A stretch of DNA of 64,000 nucleotides from Candidatus Rokuibacteriota bacterium. GTDB lineage: Bacteria; Methylomirabilota; Methylomirabilia; Rokubacteriales; CSP1-6. The stretch lies in assembly GCA_003220495.1 (NCBI GenBank), contig QHSP01000021.1, positions 1 to 64,000 of the forward strand, written 5' to 3'. The notes beneath the pieces are model-generated. The model made no database searches and was not told the DNA's origin. It saw nothing but the letters and a program-made list of their open reading frames with translations. A program made the position numbers and the translations under genes. This document shows positions 52,441 through 60,688 of this stretch, piece by piece (within the stretch, counting starts at the first letter, position 1; each line of letters begins with the position of its first letter).

Positions 52441-52853
52441 TCGGCCAGGCAGGCGAAGCCGTCGATCTCGATCATGCAGCCCTCGGAGGCGTCGTAGAGA
52501 TCGCGCACGCCGACCAGGGTCATCGCCGGGTAGTGCTTGCCGAAGTATTCCCGGTAGACGACGCCGATCGGCTTGCCCTGGCGCTTGAACTCGCCGGCGT
52601 CGAGGACGTAGATCGTCAGCTTCACGACGTCGGTCAGCCGGCCGCCCGCGGCGGCGACGAGCGTCTTCAGGTTGTCGCACACCTGACGGAACTGGGCGAC
52701 CAGGTCGCCCTTGCCGACGACGCGGCCGTCGCGGTCCTTGGCGACCTGGCCGGCGAGAAAGAGCGTGCGGCCACCTCGCGTCTGGGCGGCGTGGGAGAAG
52801 CCCACCGGCTTCATGAGCTCCGGCGGATTGAGGAATTCGATCTCGCGTGCCAT
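52437..52853 (-). CDS. RidA (Rid/YjgF) family protein
   Basis: A 138-residue protein with the RidA fold: RTLFLAGQVAKDRDGRVVG, VAQFRQVCDNLKTLVAAAG and a catalytic-type region VGVRDLYDASEGCMIEIDGF. RidA deaminates reactive enamine/imine intermediates of amino-acid metabolism; this divergent member lacks the canonical RxPARSxV arginine segment, so it may act on another substrate. AGGAGG six bases upstream sets the start. It is coupled to the MarR gene. Confidence 0.88.
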   Translation of the reverse strand: MAREIEFLNPPELMKPVGFSHAAQTRGGRTLFLAGQVAKDRDGRVVGKGDLVAQFRQVCDNLKTLVAAAGGRLTDVVKLTIYVLDAGEFKRQGKPIGVVYREYFGKHYPAMTLVGVRDLYDASEGCMIEIDGFACLAE

Positions 52854-52873
52854 CGAGAACCTCCTGCGCAAAC

Positions 52874-53638
52874 CTATCGGCTTCCGTCCAGCACGATCGC
52901 TTCGCCGTTCGTCGCGTCGTCGCGGATCAGCTTCGCCGCCACCGCCGCGACTTCGGCCGGCTCGATGAGCCGCCCGCCGGGGTTGAGGCGCGCCATCGCC
53001 GCCACGGCCTCCTCGAACGATTTCCCGGTCCGCGCCGCGACGTTTCGCGCACCGTTCCAGACGATGTCGGTCGCCGCGAACCCCGGGCAGATGGCGTTCA
53101 CGGTCACGCCCTTGCCGGCGACCTCGGCCGCGAGCGCGCGCGTGAGGCCGACCAGCGCGTGCTTCGAGGCCGTGTACGCGGTGACGTACGGCGCGCCCAC
53201 GAGCCCGGCGAGTGAGGCGACGTTGATCACGCGTCCCCAGCGGCGCTCGAGCATCGCGGGCAGGACGGCGCGCGCGAGCAGATAGGGGGCGGTGGCGTTG
53301 ACTCGAAGGTGGCGCTCCCAGAGCGTCGTGTCGGTCTTGACGAACGGCGCCGACTCGGCGATGCCCGCGTTGTTGACGAGGACGTCGACCGGGCCGAGGC
53401 TCGCGGCGATCGAGGCGACACCCCGCGTGACGGCGCTCTCGTCGGTGACGTCCAGCACGAGCGGCATCGCCCGGACGCCGAGGCCGGCCACCGCGGCGGC
53501 CGTCGCCGCCACCTGGTCCGACGATCGCGCGACGACCGCGACGTGACAGCCTTCCCGGGCGAGCGCCAGCGCGATCTCACGACCGATGCCGCGGCCGGCG
53601 CCGGTGACGAGGGCGACCGGCTGCGCCGGCGCGCCCAT
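52874..53638 (-). CDS. Short-chain dehydrogenase/reductase, FabG-like
   Basis: A 254-residue SDR with TGAGRGIGREIA, NNAGIAES, catalytic Ser in NVASLAG and Tyr/Lys in AYTASKHA, and NAICPGFAATDI. It resembles 3-oxoacyl-reductases and hydroxyacyl-CoA dehydrogenases. It precedes RidA by 20 bases. The ATG at 53638 is favoured over the GTG one codon before; either way the start overlaps the stop of the small lipoprotein frame. Confidence 0.92.
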   Translation of the reverse strand: MGAPAQPVALVTGAGRGIGREIALALAREGCHVAVVARSSDQVAATAAAVAGLGVRAMPLVLDVTDESAVTRGVASIAASLGPVDVLVNNAGIAESAPFVKTDTTLWERHLRVNATAPYLLARAVLPAMLERRWGRVINVASLAGLVGAPYVTAYTASKHALVGLTRALAAEVAGKGVTVNAICPGFAATDIVWNGARNVAARTGKSFEEAVAAMARLNPGGRLIEPAEVAAVAAKLIRDDATNGEAIVLDGSR

Positions 53639-53844
53639 CACGGACTTTCCGCGCAGAACAGGAAGAAGAGAGGACGACTGCCCGACGCGTCGTCGCGCGA
53701 TGGGTCCGTCAAGCAGCGGACCCGCGGGGAACTGCTGTCGCGCGACGCACTGCCGCTCCGGCTGCTCGACGACGACGCGGACGTGCAGCCGGCGAGCGCG
53801 ACGAACATCACCAGCAGCGCGAGCGAGCGGCGTCGGCGATTCAT
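53638..53844 (-). CDS. Small Ser-rich lipoprotein
   Basis: A 68-residue frame, MNRRRRSLALLVMFVALAGC, giving a clean lipoprotein signal (lipobox LAGC), followed by a Ser-rich segment and a hydrophobic end LFFLFCAESP. It overlaps the SDR start, so it would be the first gene of the operon. A typical small lipoprotein is plausible; the lack of a strong ribosome site keeps confidence moderate. Confidence 0.5.
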   Translation of the reverse strand: MNRRRRSLALLVMFVALAGCTSASSSSSRSGSASRDSSSPRVRCLTDPSRDDASGSRPLFFLFCAESP

Positions 53845-53889
53845 GCGGCCATTCTATCCCGGGATCGGGTATATATAGCGTCGCGATTC
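53845..53889. promoter_or_regulatory. Divergent promoter with palindrome
   Basis: The gap between the small lipoprotein and the CoA-transferase gene contains a perfect ATCCCGGGAT palindrome (53856-53865) next to TATATATA (53870-53877). The AT run can serve as -10 box for either strand. The symmetric site between two divergent operons would suit a shared regulator such as the MarR protein of the minus-strand operon. It is inferred from position and symmetry only. Confidence 0.42.
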
Positions 53890-55158
53890 ATGCCGCGCGC
53901 GTTCGCCCGTTCCTCGCTCGCTGACGCGGTCGCCCGGCTCGGGCCGGCGATGAAGGTGCTCCTGCCGCCGGCGTGTGGAGAGCCGGCCGGGCTCGTCGCC
54001 GAGATCTGTCGCCAGTCGGCGCGGCTGCGCGACCTGACCTTGCTCGGCGGTATTCACCTCGGCGACTACCCGTGGGCGCGGCCGGAGCACGCGTCCCTCC
54101 GCTTCGCGACGTGGCACATGTCGCCTCGGCTCGAGGAGGCGCGCCGGCGCGGGCGCGTCGAGTTCGTCCCGATCCGCTACTTCGATCTCGTCACGCAGTT
54201 CGCGGCCGGCGGCGCCTGGGCGCCGGACTGCGTCCTGGTTCACTGCGCGCCGCCGGATGCGCGCGGCTATCTGAGCCTCGGCGTCTCGGTCAGCGTCGCG
54301 CTCCCGGCGGCGCGCCGGGCCCCCCTCGTGATCGCGCAGGTCAACCCGTCGATGCCGCGCACGCTCGGCAATGCGTGCCTCCATCGAAGCCAGATCGACT
54401 GTTGGGTCGAGGTCGACGAGCCGCTCATGCCCTATCCGCCGACCCCGATCGGCGACGTCGAGCGCGCCATCGGCGGCCACGTCGCCGGGCTCGTTCCCGA
54501 CGGCGCCACCGTCCAGGTCGGCGTCGGCGCGATCCCCCAGGCCGTGCTCGAGGCGCTGGGGAACCATCGCGACCTGGCGCTGCACTCGCTGCTGGTCGAC
54601 GCCTCGGTCGGCCTCGTGGAGCGCGGCGTCGTTACGAGCGCGCACAAGCGCGTTCACCGCGGGCGGATGGACATCGGCGAGGCGATGGGGACGCGGCGCC
54701 TCTTCGACTTCGTGCACGAAAACCCGGTCGTGAACATGGAGCCTTCCGGCTACGTTCACGATCCGGAAACGGTGGCGCAGCTCGATCGCTTCGTCGCGAT
54801 CAACTCCGCGCTCGAGATCGACCTGACGGGACAGGTGACGGCCGAGAGCCTGGGGCCGCGTCAGGTCGCCGGGATCGGCGGCCAGTTCGATTTCGTCCTC
54901 GGGGCCTCGCGCTCGCGCGGCGGCGCGGCGATCATCGCGCTGCCGTCGACGGGGCGCGACGGCGCCGTCTCGCGGATCGTCCCGTCGTTGCAGGCGGGCG
55001 CGGCCGTGACGAACCCACGCGCGCTCGCGGACTGGGTCGTGACGGAGCACGGCGCGGCGGCGCTGCGGGGAAAAGGGGAACGTGGACGGGCCGAGGCGCT
55101 CATCGCGGTCGCCCATCCCCGATTTCGGGAGGAGCTACTCCAGCGTGCTACTTCTTAG
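53890..55158 (+). CDS. Acetyl-CoA hydrolase/transferase family CoA-transferase
   Basis: A 422-residue protein of the Cat1/4-hydroxybutyrate CoA-transferase family: LLGGIHLGDYPWARPE, VGVGAIPQAVLEALG, and a late AINSALEIDLTGQVTAESLG with a conserved Glu. It moves CoA between acyl donors and carboxylates. It is divergent from the OYE-SDR operon, and its 3' end overlaps the selenoprotein gene on the other strand by 11 bases. The substrate is unknown. Confidence 0.92.
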   Translation: MPRAFARSSLADAVARLGPAMKVLLPPACGEPAGLVAEICRQSARLRDLTLLGGIHLGDYPWARPEHASLRFATWHMSPRLEEARRRGRVEFVPIRYFDLVTQFAAGGAWAPDCVLVHCAPPDARGYLSLGVSVSVALPAARRAPLVIAQVNPSMPRTLGNACLHRSQIDCWVEVDEPLMPYPPTPIGDVERAIGGHVAGLVPDGATVQVGVGAIPQAVLEALGNHRDLALHSLLVDASVGLVERGVVTSAHKRVHRGRMDIGEAMGTRRLFDFVHENPVVNMEPSGYVHDPETVAQLDRFVAINSALEIDLTGQVTAESLGPRQVAGIGGQFDFVLGASRSRGGAAIIALPSTGRDGAVSRIVPSLQAGAAVTNPRALADWVVTEHGAAALRGKGERGRAEALIAVAHPRFREELLQRATS

Positions 55159-55375
55159 CGGCGTCGATCTTCTCGAAGATCTCCTCGTCCGTCGGGAACC
55201 GGTACGTCGTCTCGTTCGTGTAGACGACGTCGTCGTTGATCGATACCTCGAAGATCCCGCTGTGCCCTTCCTTGAGAACCGCGGTGAGTCCGTACTTGGT
55301 CTTGATGGCGGCCTGCAAACTGGAGGCCTGAGGCAGGTAGTTTCACTCGCCGCAGTATCTGATCTGGATGTTCAT
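55148..55375 (-). CDS. SelW/Rdx family selenoprotein with in-frame UGA (Sec)
   Basis: From an ATG with GGAGGAGG five bases upstream, the frame reads MNIQIRYCGE, then TGA (55345-55343), then NYLPQASSLQAAIKTKYGL and onward to a TAG. With UGA read as selenocysteine it is a 75-residue Rdx-fold protein with C8-x2-U11. Both flanks match the SelW/SelT-like redox family: IRYC before the motif, NYLPQA after it, and GIFEVSIND..TYRFPTDEEIFEKI at the end. A standard scan splits it into fragments. It is a thioredoxin-like redox protein. It is divergent from the nucleoside hydrolase gene. Confidence 0.9.
55310..55328 (-). promoter_or_regulatory. Candidate bacterial SECIS stem-loop
   Basis: Nineteen bases after the UGA, GGCCT and its complement AGGCC enclose a nine-base loop, CCAGTTTGC. 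In bacterial selenoprotein mRNAs a stem with a small G/U-containing loop follows the UGA at about 16-37 bases, so position and loop fit. The stem is short and no lower stem is evident. It is a candidate only. Confidence 0.45.
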
Positions 55376-55440
55376 CCGAGCCTCCTCCCTGAAAGTGGAC
55401 CTTATTCTAATATGATGCGGGACGGTCGAGAGGAGATTCG
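55376..55440. promoter_or_regulatory. Divergent promoter region, selenoprotein and nucleoside hydrolase
   Basis: A short AT-rich centre carries TAGAAT on the minus strand (55409-55404), about 29 bases from the selenoprotein ATG, and TAATAT on the plus strand (55408-55413). Both are reasonable -10 boxes. No good -35 elements were found. Both genes have strong ribosome sites at the edges of this gap. Confidence 0.4.
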
Positions 55441-56370
55441 GTGACGCCAGTCCTGATCGATACCGATCCCGGAATCGACGATGCCCTGGCCCTTCTTTTC
55501 GCCTGGAACTCACCCGAGATCCTGGTGGAGGCGATCACGACGGTCGCCGGCAACGTCTCGCTGGACGCGGCGAGCACGAACCTCCTGCGCCTCCTCGCCC
55601 TTCGCCGGCCGGTTCCGCGACCGGTCGTGGCCGCCGGCGCCGCGGGCCCCCTCGCTCGGGCGCTGACGACCGCGACCCGCTACCACGGCGAGGACGGGCT
55701 AGGGGATCTGCCGGATTGGCCCCCGGTCGAGCGCCTGCCGCGGTCGCCCGGCGCCGTCGAGGTCATTCTCGAGGCGGCGCGCCGTCATGAGCGGGAGCTC
55801 ACGATCGTCGCGCTCGGGCCTCTGACCAACCTGGCGCTGGCGCTCAAGCAAGACGCGGCCGCCGTCGGACGAGTGGGACGGATCGTTGCGATGGGCGGCG
55901 CCGTCGACGTGCCCGGCAATGTGACGCCGACGGCTGAGTTCAACATGTCCGTCGACCCCGAGGCCGCGCACCGTGTCCTCGCCGCCGGGCTCCCGCTCGA
56001 GGTGGTTCCCCTTGACGCGACGCGCCAGGCGGTGCTGCCGCGCGCCGGGATGCGAGCGACGCTCGGCCGCTCGTCGGGGCCGCTCGCGTCGCGGATCCAG
56101 AGATTCAGCGAGCGCGGCTTCCGGATCGCCCACAGCGACGGCGCCCAGGGGATGGCGCTCCACGATCCGCTCGCCGTGGGACTCGCGGTCGACCCGTCGC
56201 TCGGCAAGTGGGAGGCGGTGCGCCTGGCCATCGGGCCCGACGGCGAGACGCTGCGCACGAGCGGAGCGCCGAATTGCCAGGTCGCGAAGGGCGTGGACAG
56301 CGACCGGTTCATCCGCTTGTTCCTGGATCGCCTGTGCCCACCGACAGCACCCCACGACGCGTCCTCGTAG
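55441..56370 (+). CDS. Inosine-uridine nucleoside hydrolase family
   Basis: A 309-residue nucleoside hydrolase with the calcium/ribose-binding motif DTDPGIDDALAL (7-18), VALGPLTNLALAL and the late HDPLAVG with the catalytic-type His. It cleaves nucleosides to base and ribose. GAGGAG and a GTG start are clear. The downstream ribokinase start lies inside its 3' end, which links ribose release to phosphorylation. Confidence 0.94.
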   Translation: MTPVLIDTDPGIDDALALLFAWNSPEILVEAITTVAGNVSLDAASTNLLRLLALRRPVPRPVVAAGAAGPLARALTTATRYHGEDGLGDLPDWPPVERLPRSPGAVEVILEAARRHERELTIVALGPLTNLALALKQDAAAVGRVGRIVAMGGAVDVPGNVTPTAEFNMSVDPEAAHRVLAAGLPLEVVPLDATRQAVLPRAGMRATLGRSSGPLASRIQRFSERGFRIAHSDGAQGMALHDPLAVGLAVDPSLGKWEAVRLAIGPDGETLRTSGAPNCQVAKGVDSDRFIRLFLDRLCPPTAPHDASS

Positions 56371-57272
56371 TCGGCTCGGCGAACGTCGACTTCACCGTCG
56401 CCGCGTCCCGGCTGCCCGGCGTCGGGGAGACGGTCAGCGGCGGCACCTTGCTCGTCAACCACGGAGGCAAGGGCGCGAACCAGGCTGTCGCCGCGCGTCG
56501 TCTGGGCACGGAGGTGCGCTTCATCGCGTGCGTCGGCGACGATGGCTCGGGTCGGGACATTCGTGCGGCGCTCCGTGCGGAAGGCATCGGCGTCGAGGGC
56601 GTGATGGTCACCGCCGAGGCGGCGACTGGCACGGCGCTCATCGTGGTCGACGGTCAGGGACGCAATCAGATCGTCGTCGCGCCCGGGGCGAACTGGCGCC
56701 TCTCGGTCGAGCACGTTCGCTCGCGCGCCGACGACTTCGCGTGGGCGCAGGTGGTCATGTGCCAGCTCGAGACGCCGCTCGAGACGCTCGAGTGGGCACT
56801 CGCGGAGGCGAGACGCCGGGGCCGCGTCACCATGTTGAACCCGGCGCCCGTCCGCGAGGGAATCCCGGACGCCGCGTGGCGACTCGTCGACTACCTGACG
56901 CCGAACGAGGGCGAGGCGGAGCGGCTCAGCGGTGTCGCGGTGCGGGACACCGGCTCGGCCGCGGCCGCGGGGCGGGCGCTGCGCGGCCGCGGCGTCGGGA
57001 CCGCGATCGTGACGCTCGGCGCCCAGGGCTCGCTCGCCTGCACGGCGGGGGGCGATATCGCCGTTCCGGCTTTCGCCGTCACGGCCGTCGATACGACCGC
57101 CGCCGGCGATGCCTTCAACGGCGCGCTCGGAGCGGCGCTTGCCGGCCGCGATACACTCCGGGACGCGCTGCGATTCGCCAGCGCGGCGGCCGCGATCGCG
57201 TGCACTCGACGCGGCGCTCAGCCGTCGCTGCCGACGCGTGCCGAGGTCGATCGGCTCCTGGAAGCGAAGTGA
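56334..57272 (+). CDS. rbsK: Ribokinase (PfkB family)
   Basis: A 312-residue sugar kinase starting at a GTG (VPTDSTPRRVLVVGSANVDF) that overlaps the nucleoside hydrolase by 37 bases. Signature 1 is HGGKGANQAVAARRLG (43-58); signature 2 is DTTAAGDAFNGALG near 252-265, in which the Asp is the catalytic base (family GAGD motif, here AAGD). It phosphorylates ribose or deoxyribose, completing a nucleoside salvage step. Confidence 0.93.
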   Translation: MPTDSTPRRVLVVGSANVDFTVAASRLPGVGETVSGGTLLVNHGGKGANQAVAARRLGTEVRFIACVGDDGSGRDIRAALRAEGIGVEGVMVTAEAATGTALIVVDGQGRNQIVVAPGANWRLSVEHVRSRADDFAWAQVVMCQLETPLETLEWALAEARRRGRVTMLNPAPVREGIPDAAWRLVDYLTPNEGEAERLSGVAVRDTGSAAAAGRALRGRGVGTAIVTLGAQGSLACTAGGDIAVPAFAVTAVDTTAAGDAFNGALGAALAGRDTLRDALRFASAAAAIACTRRGAQPSLPTRAEVDRLLEAK

Positions 57273-57320
57273 AGAGGACGTGCGTGTAGATAAGACGCGC
57301 GTAAACAGGGAGGTCCACCC

Positions 57321-58760
57321 GTGACGTACCGGATCGTGTTGGCGCTGGTGTTCGTCCTCGTCGTCGTGGGGTCGCGGTCGGCCGGCGGCGAGCCGCTCGC
57401 GCAGCAACCGGAGGTCGCCGCGGCGCTGCAAGTGCTGGACGCCTGGGTCGGCGCAGCCGTCGCGAGCCGCGCGGTGTCGGGCCTCGCGATCGGGATCGTC
57501 CACGATCAGGACGTGCTGTGGGCGAAGGGGTACGGCTTCGCCGACGTCGAGCGGAAGGTCACGGTCACGCCGGCGACCATGTTCCGGATCGCGTCGATCT
57601 CCAAGACCTTCACGGCGACGGCGATCATGCAGCTGCGCGATGCCGGCAAGCTCAAGCTGGACGAGCCGCTGACGACGTATCTACCGTCGTTCGCGTTCAA
57701 GAACGCGCACCCCGACGGTCCGACGATCACGATCCGGCACCTGCTGACGCACACCTCGGGGTTACCTCGTGAGCTGGCCGAGCCGCTCTGGAACGACCCG
57801 AAGGCGCTGACCCGCGACGAGGCGCTCCGGCTGCTCGGTCAGGCGGAGTCGATCTTCGCGGCCGAGCGGGAGTTCAAGTATTCCAATCTCGGCTTCGCGA
57901 TCCTCGGCGAGGTTGTCGCCGCCGTGTCCGGAGAGCCGTACGCGCAATACGTCGAGTCGCACATCCTGAAACCTCTGGGCATGGCCGCGACCCGCGTCAC
58001 GCCCCGCGCGGACACGCCGGGCCTCGCGACCGCCTACACGCTGCGCGGACCCGACAACTCGCGTGCGCCGATCGAGTTCGTGGACCTCGGCTGGTTCGGG
58101 CCGGCCGGAGGCCTCGCCTCGAGCGTGGACGACCTGGCGAAATTCATCGCGCTGCAGTTCCGCGACCGCGCGGTCGGTGGACCGCAGATCCTCAAGGGCT
58201 CGACGCTCCGCGAGATGCGGCGGCCGCAGTGGCTCCGTCCCGACTGGCAAACCGGTCAGGGTCTCGGCTTCGCCCTTCGCCGTGCGGAGGGCATTCTGCG
58301 CGTGGGGCACGGCGGGTTCCTGCCCGGCCAGTCGACCCTCATCTCCTTCGCGCCGGCCAGCAAGCTCGGGGTCGTGGTCCTGACCAACGCCGCCGGTGTG
58401 TCGCCGAGCCGCTTCGTCGATCAAGTGTACTCGACGCTCAACCCCGTGATCGTGCGCGCGACCGCGACGCCGCCGACGCCCGCGACTGCGCCGCCGGCGT
58501 GGCACACGTATGTCGGCACCTACGCCGGCCCCCGATGGCTCGAAGACCTCGAGATCATGATTCTCAACGGCCAGCTCACGATGGTGTCGCCGGGGTCGGA
58601 TACACCGTGGTCGGATCGCGTGGTCCTGCGCCCGGTGGGCGCCGACCTCTTCCGCATGCAAGGCGGCTGGGCGGCAGGCGAGCTCGCGAGATTCGAACTT
58701 GACGCGCAAGGACGCGTCGCGCGCCTCGTCGCCGGAAACATCCACTGGACGCGCAAATAA
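57321..58760 (+). CDS. Serine hydrolase of the beta-lactamase (class C/esterase) family
   Basis: A 479-residue exported protein: hydrophobic leader (residues 4-18) and the penicillin-recognising fold with S92-x-x-K95 (SISK), Y187-S-N189 and HGGFLPG as third motif. It also has a C-terminal domain of about 100 residues, GTYAGPRWLEDLEIMI and onward, common in esterases of this family. It could be a peptidase, esterase or transpeptidase-like enzyme; true lactamase action is not implied. GGGAGG eight bases upstream supports the GTG start. Confidence 0.92.
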   Translation: MTYRIVLALVFVLVVVGSRSAGGEPLAQQPEVAAALQVLDAWVGAAVASRAVSGLAIGIVHDQDVLWAKGYGFADVERKVTVTPATMFRIASISKTFTATAIMQLRDAGKLKLDEPLTTYLPSFAFKNAHPDGPTITIRHLLTHTSGLPRELAEPLWNDPKALTRDEALRLLGQAESIFAAEREFKYSNLGFAILGEVVAAVSGEPYAQYVESHILKPLGMAATRVTPRADTPGLATAYTLRGPDNSRAPIEFVDLGWFGPAGGLASSVDDLAKFIALQFRDRAVGGPQILKGSTLREMRRPQWLRPDWQTGQGLGFALRRAEGILRVGHGGFLPGQSTLISFAPASKLGVVVLTNAAGVSPSRFVDQVYSTLNPVIVRATATPPTPATAPPAWHTYVGTYAGPRWLEDLEIMILNGQLTMVSPGSDTPWSDRVVLRPVGADLFRMQGGWAAGELARFELDAQGRVARLVAGNIHWTRK

Positions 58761-58766
58761 CGCACC

Positions 58767-58803
58767 TGCCCTAACCCAACGCCGCCGGCGTTGGGTTAGG
58801 GCA
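58767..58803. terminator. Bidirectional hairpin between convergent genes
   Basis: TGCCCTAACCCAACGCC and its exact complement enclose GCC, a perfect 17-bp stem. It lies seven bases after the serine hydrolase stop and contains the TAA stop of the NagZ-like gene on the other strand. No strong U-run follows in either direction, but its position between convergent genes and its stability suggest a shared terminator. Confidence 0.72.
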
Positions 58804-59905
58804 AACGCGATCGTAGGGCGCGGACGCGGTCGATCGCGGCTTCGACGCGGGCTGGATCCAACGTGCCCTTGGCGAGAGCTCGGCGGATGGCGGCCAGCGC
58901 GAGCTGAGTCGCGGAGCTGCCGTCGGGCAGGCGGTCGTCGACGATCAGGAGCACGTCCACCCCGGCGTCGAGCGCCAGCACCGCCGCCTCGCCGATCCCG
59001 TACTGCCGCTCGATCGCGCCCATCCGGAGATCGTCGCTGACGACGACGCCCTTGAAGGCGAGCTCACCGCGGAGCAGCCCGTTGACCGTCGCGCGCGAGA
59101 GCGTCGCGGGATACTGCTCGTCGAGTCGCTTGTTGAAGACGTGGGCCGTCATCACGCTGTCGGCGGCTCCATCCGCGATCAACGCGCGATACGGCGCCAG
59201 CTCGAGCTCGGGCGATGCGGTGTCCGTCACGTCGGTGAACCCGAGGTGGGTGTCGTCGAAGCTCGAGCCGTGCCCCGGGAAGTGCTTCAGCGCGGTCAGC
59301 ACGCCCTCGGCGCGCAGCCCCTGAACGAAGGCGCGGGCGTGCTCGGTGACCTGCTGCGGGTTCGCGCCGAAGCTTCGCGCCGCGCCGACGATCACCGGGT
59401 TCGCCGGGTTGTAGCCGACGTCGACCACCGGCGCCAGATCCCAGTTGATGCCGACCGCCCGGAGCATCGCGCCGATCCGGCGCGCCTCCAGCTCGGTCAG
59501 GACGAAGTCGTTGCTCTCGCCGAGCTCCTGGGCGGAGAACGTCGCGGGCCAGCCGAATTTCGGAGCGAGGCGCATCACGTTGCCGCCCTCGGCGTCCACC
59601 GCGACGAGCAGCTTCCGGCTCGTGCAGGCCGCGGACTGTGTCGTGAGGGCGCCGGTGAGGCGGGTCAGCTGGTCGGAGTCGACGATGTTGCGGCCGAGGA
59701 GCAGCACGCCGCCGACCCGGAGCTCGCAGAGGAGCTTCGTCCGATCCGCGGTCTCGGTTACCTCGGTGCCACGAAAACCGACGAGCAACAGCGAGCCGAG
59801 CTCGCGCTCGAGCGCGGCGAGACGTGCGCCGTCGGGCGCGAGCGCGGCCCCGCAGCCGGCGGCGAGAAGGATGCCGAGGAGGCTAGCGGTGACGAGCCGC
59901 CGCAA
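58796..59905 (-). CDS. NagZ-like beta-N-acetylhexosaminidase (GH3) lipoprotein
   Basis: A 369-residue glycoside hydrolase family 3 protein with a lipoprotein signal (AAGC near residue 18). KHFPGHG (207-213) provides the acid/base His region and SDDLRMG the nucleophile D291. It would remove N-acetylglucosamine from peptidoglycan fragments or another amino sugar. The start is TTG with GGAG seven bases before it, overlapping the BtpA gene by 23 bases. Its stop lies inside the terminator stem. Confidence 0.9.
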   Translation of the reverse strand: MRRLVTASLLGILLAAGCGAALAPDGARLAALERELGSLLLVGFRGTEVTETADRTKLLCELRVGGVLLLGRNIVDSDQLTRLTGALTTQSAACTSRKLLVAVDAEGGNVMRLAPKFGWPATFSAQELGESNDFVLTELEARRIGAMLRAVGINWDLAPVVDVGYNPANPVIVGAARSFGANPQQVTEHARAFVQGLRAEGVLTALKHFPGHGSSFDDTHLGFTDVTDTASPELELAPYRALIADGAADSVMTAHVFNKRLDEQYPATLSRATVNGLLRGELAFKGVVVSDDLRMGAIERQYGIGEAAVLALDAGVDVLLIVDDRLPDGSSATQLALAAIRRALAKGTLDPARVEAAIDRVRALRSRLP

Positions 59906-60665
59906 CGAGCTTCTCCACGCGCGCGCGCTCGACCGGCAGCCGGACGTCCCCGTTCCGCTTGACCGACGTGCCGACGATGACGCCGTCGGCCACCGACAGA
60001 AGCTCTGCGATCGTCTCGGCGGTGACCCCGCTGCCGATCAGGAGCGGCACGTCGGCGACGGCGCTCCGCACGCGCTTGACGTCGGTGAGCGGGGTCGCCT
60101 GGCCGGTCGCCGGGCCCGAGACGACCAGCGCGTCGGCCAGCCCGCGGTGCACGAGGTCGCGCGCGGTCTGGTCGAGGTCCACCGGTCCCAGCGGCACCGC
60201 GTGCTTGCCGCCGACGTCGGCGAAGATTGCGACGTCGACGCCGAGCAGGCGCCGATCGCGGAGCGTGCCATACGCGTCGGACTGGACGATGCCCTGGTCG
60301 GCGAGCACCGCGCCCGCATGGACGTTGACGCGAATGAACTCGGCGCCGACCGCCGCGGCCACCGCGAGCGCCGCGCGCGCGTCGTTCTTGAGCACGTTCA
60401 CGCCCAGGAGGATTCGCGGTAGCGCGTTCCGGACCTCGGCGGCGACGACGCTCATGGCCGCCACCGCGGCCGGCTCGACGCGCCCCGGCGTGAACGGCGC
60501 GTCGCCGAAATTCTCGACGAGCACCGCATCGGCGCCGCCCTCGACCAGGGCGTTGGCGTCCGCGAGCGCGGAGGCCACGACGCGGGACATCGACCCGTCC
60601 CATCGCGGACTCCCGGGCAGGGGAGGGAGGTGGACCATTCCGATGATCGTGCGCGCGAGACGCAT
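59883..60665 (-). CDS. BtpA/SgcQ family TIM-barrel protein
   Basis: A 260-residue protein of the BtpA family: IIGMVHLPPLPGSP at the N-terminus, ADAVLVENFGDAPF, AEFIRVNVHAGA and LLIGSGVTAET. BtpA stabilises photosystem I in cyanobacteria, but family members elsewhere have unknown roles. It is coupled with the NagZ-like gene by a 23-base overlap. The start has no strong ribosome site. Confidence 0.87.
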   Translation of the reverse strand: MRLARTIIGMVHLPPLPGSPRWDGSMSRVVASALADANALVEGGADAVLVENFGDAPFTPGRVEPAAVAAMSVVAAEVRNALPRILLGVNVLKNDARAALAVAAAVGAEFIRVNVHAGAVLADQGIVQSDAYGTLRDRRLLGVDVAIFADVGGKHAVPLGPVDLDQTARDLVHRGLADALVVSGPATGQATPLTDVKRVRSAVADVPLLIGSGVTAETIAELLSVADGVIVGTSVKRNGDVRLPVERARVEKLVAAARHR

Positions 60666-60688
60666 CAGCGGTAGCCTAGCATGCCGTC

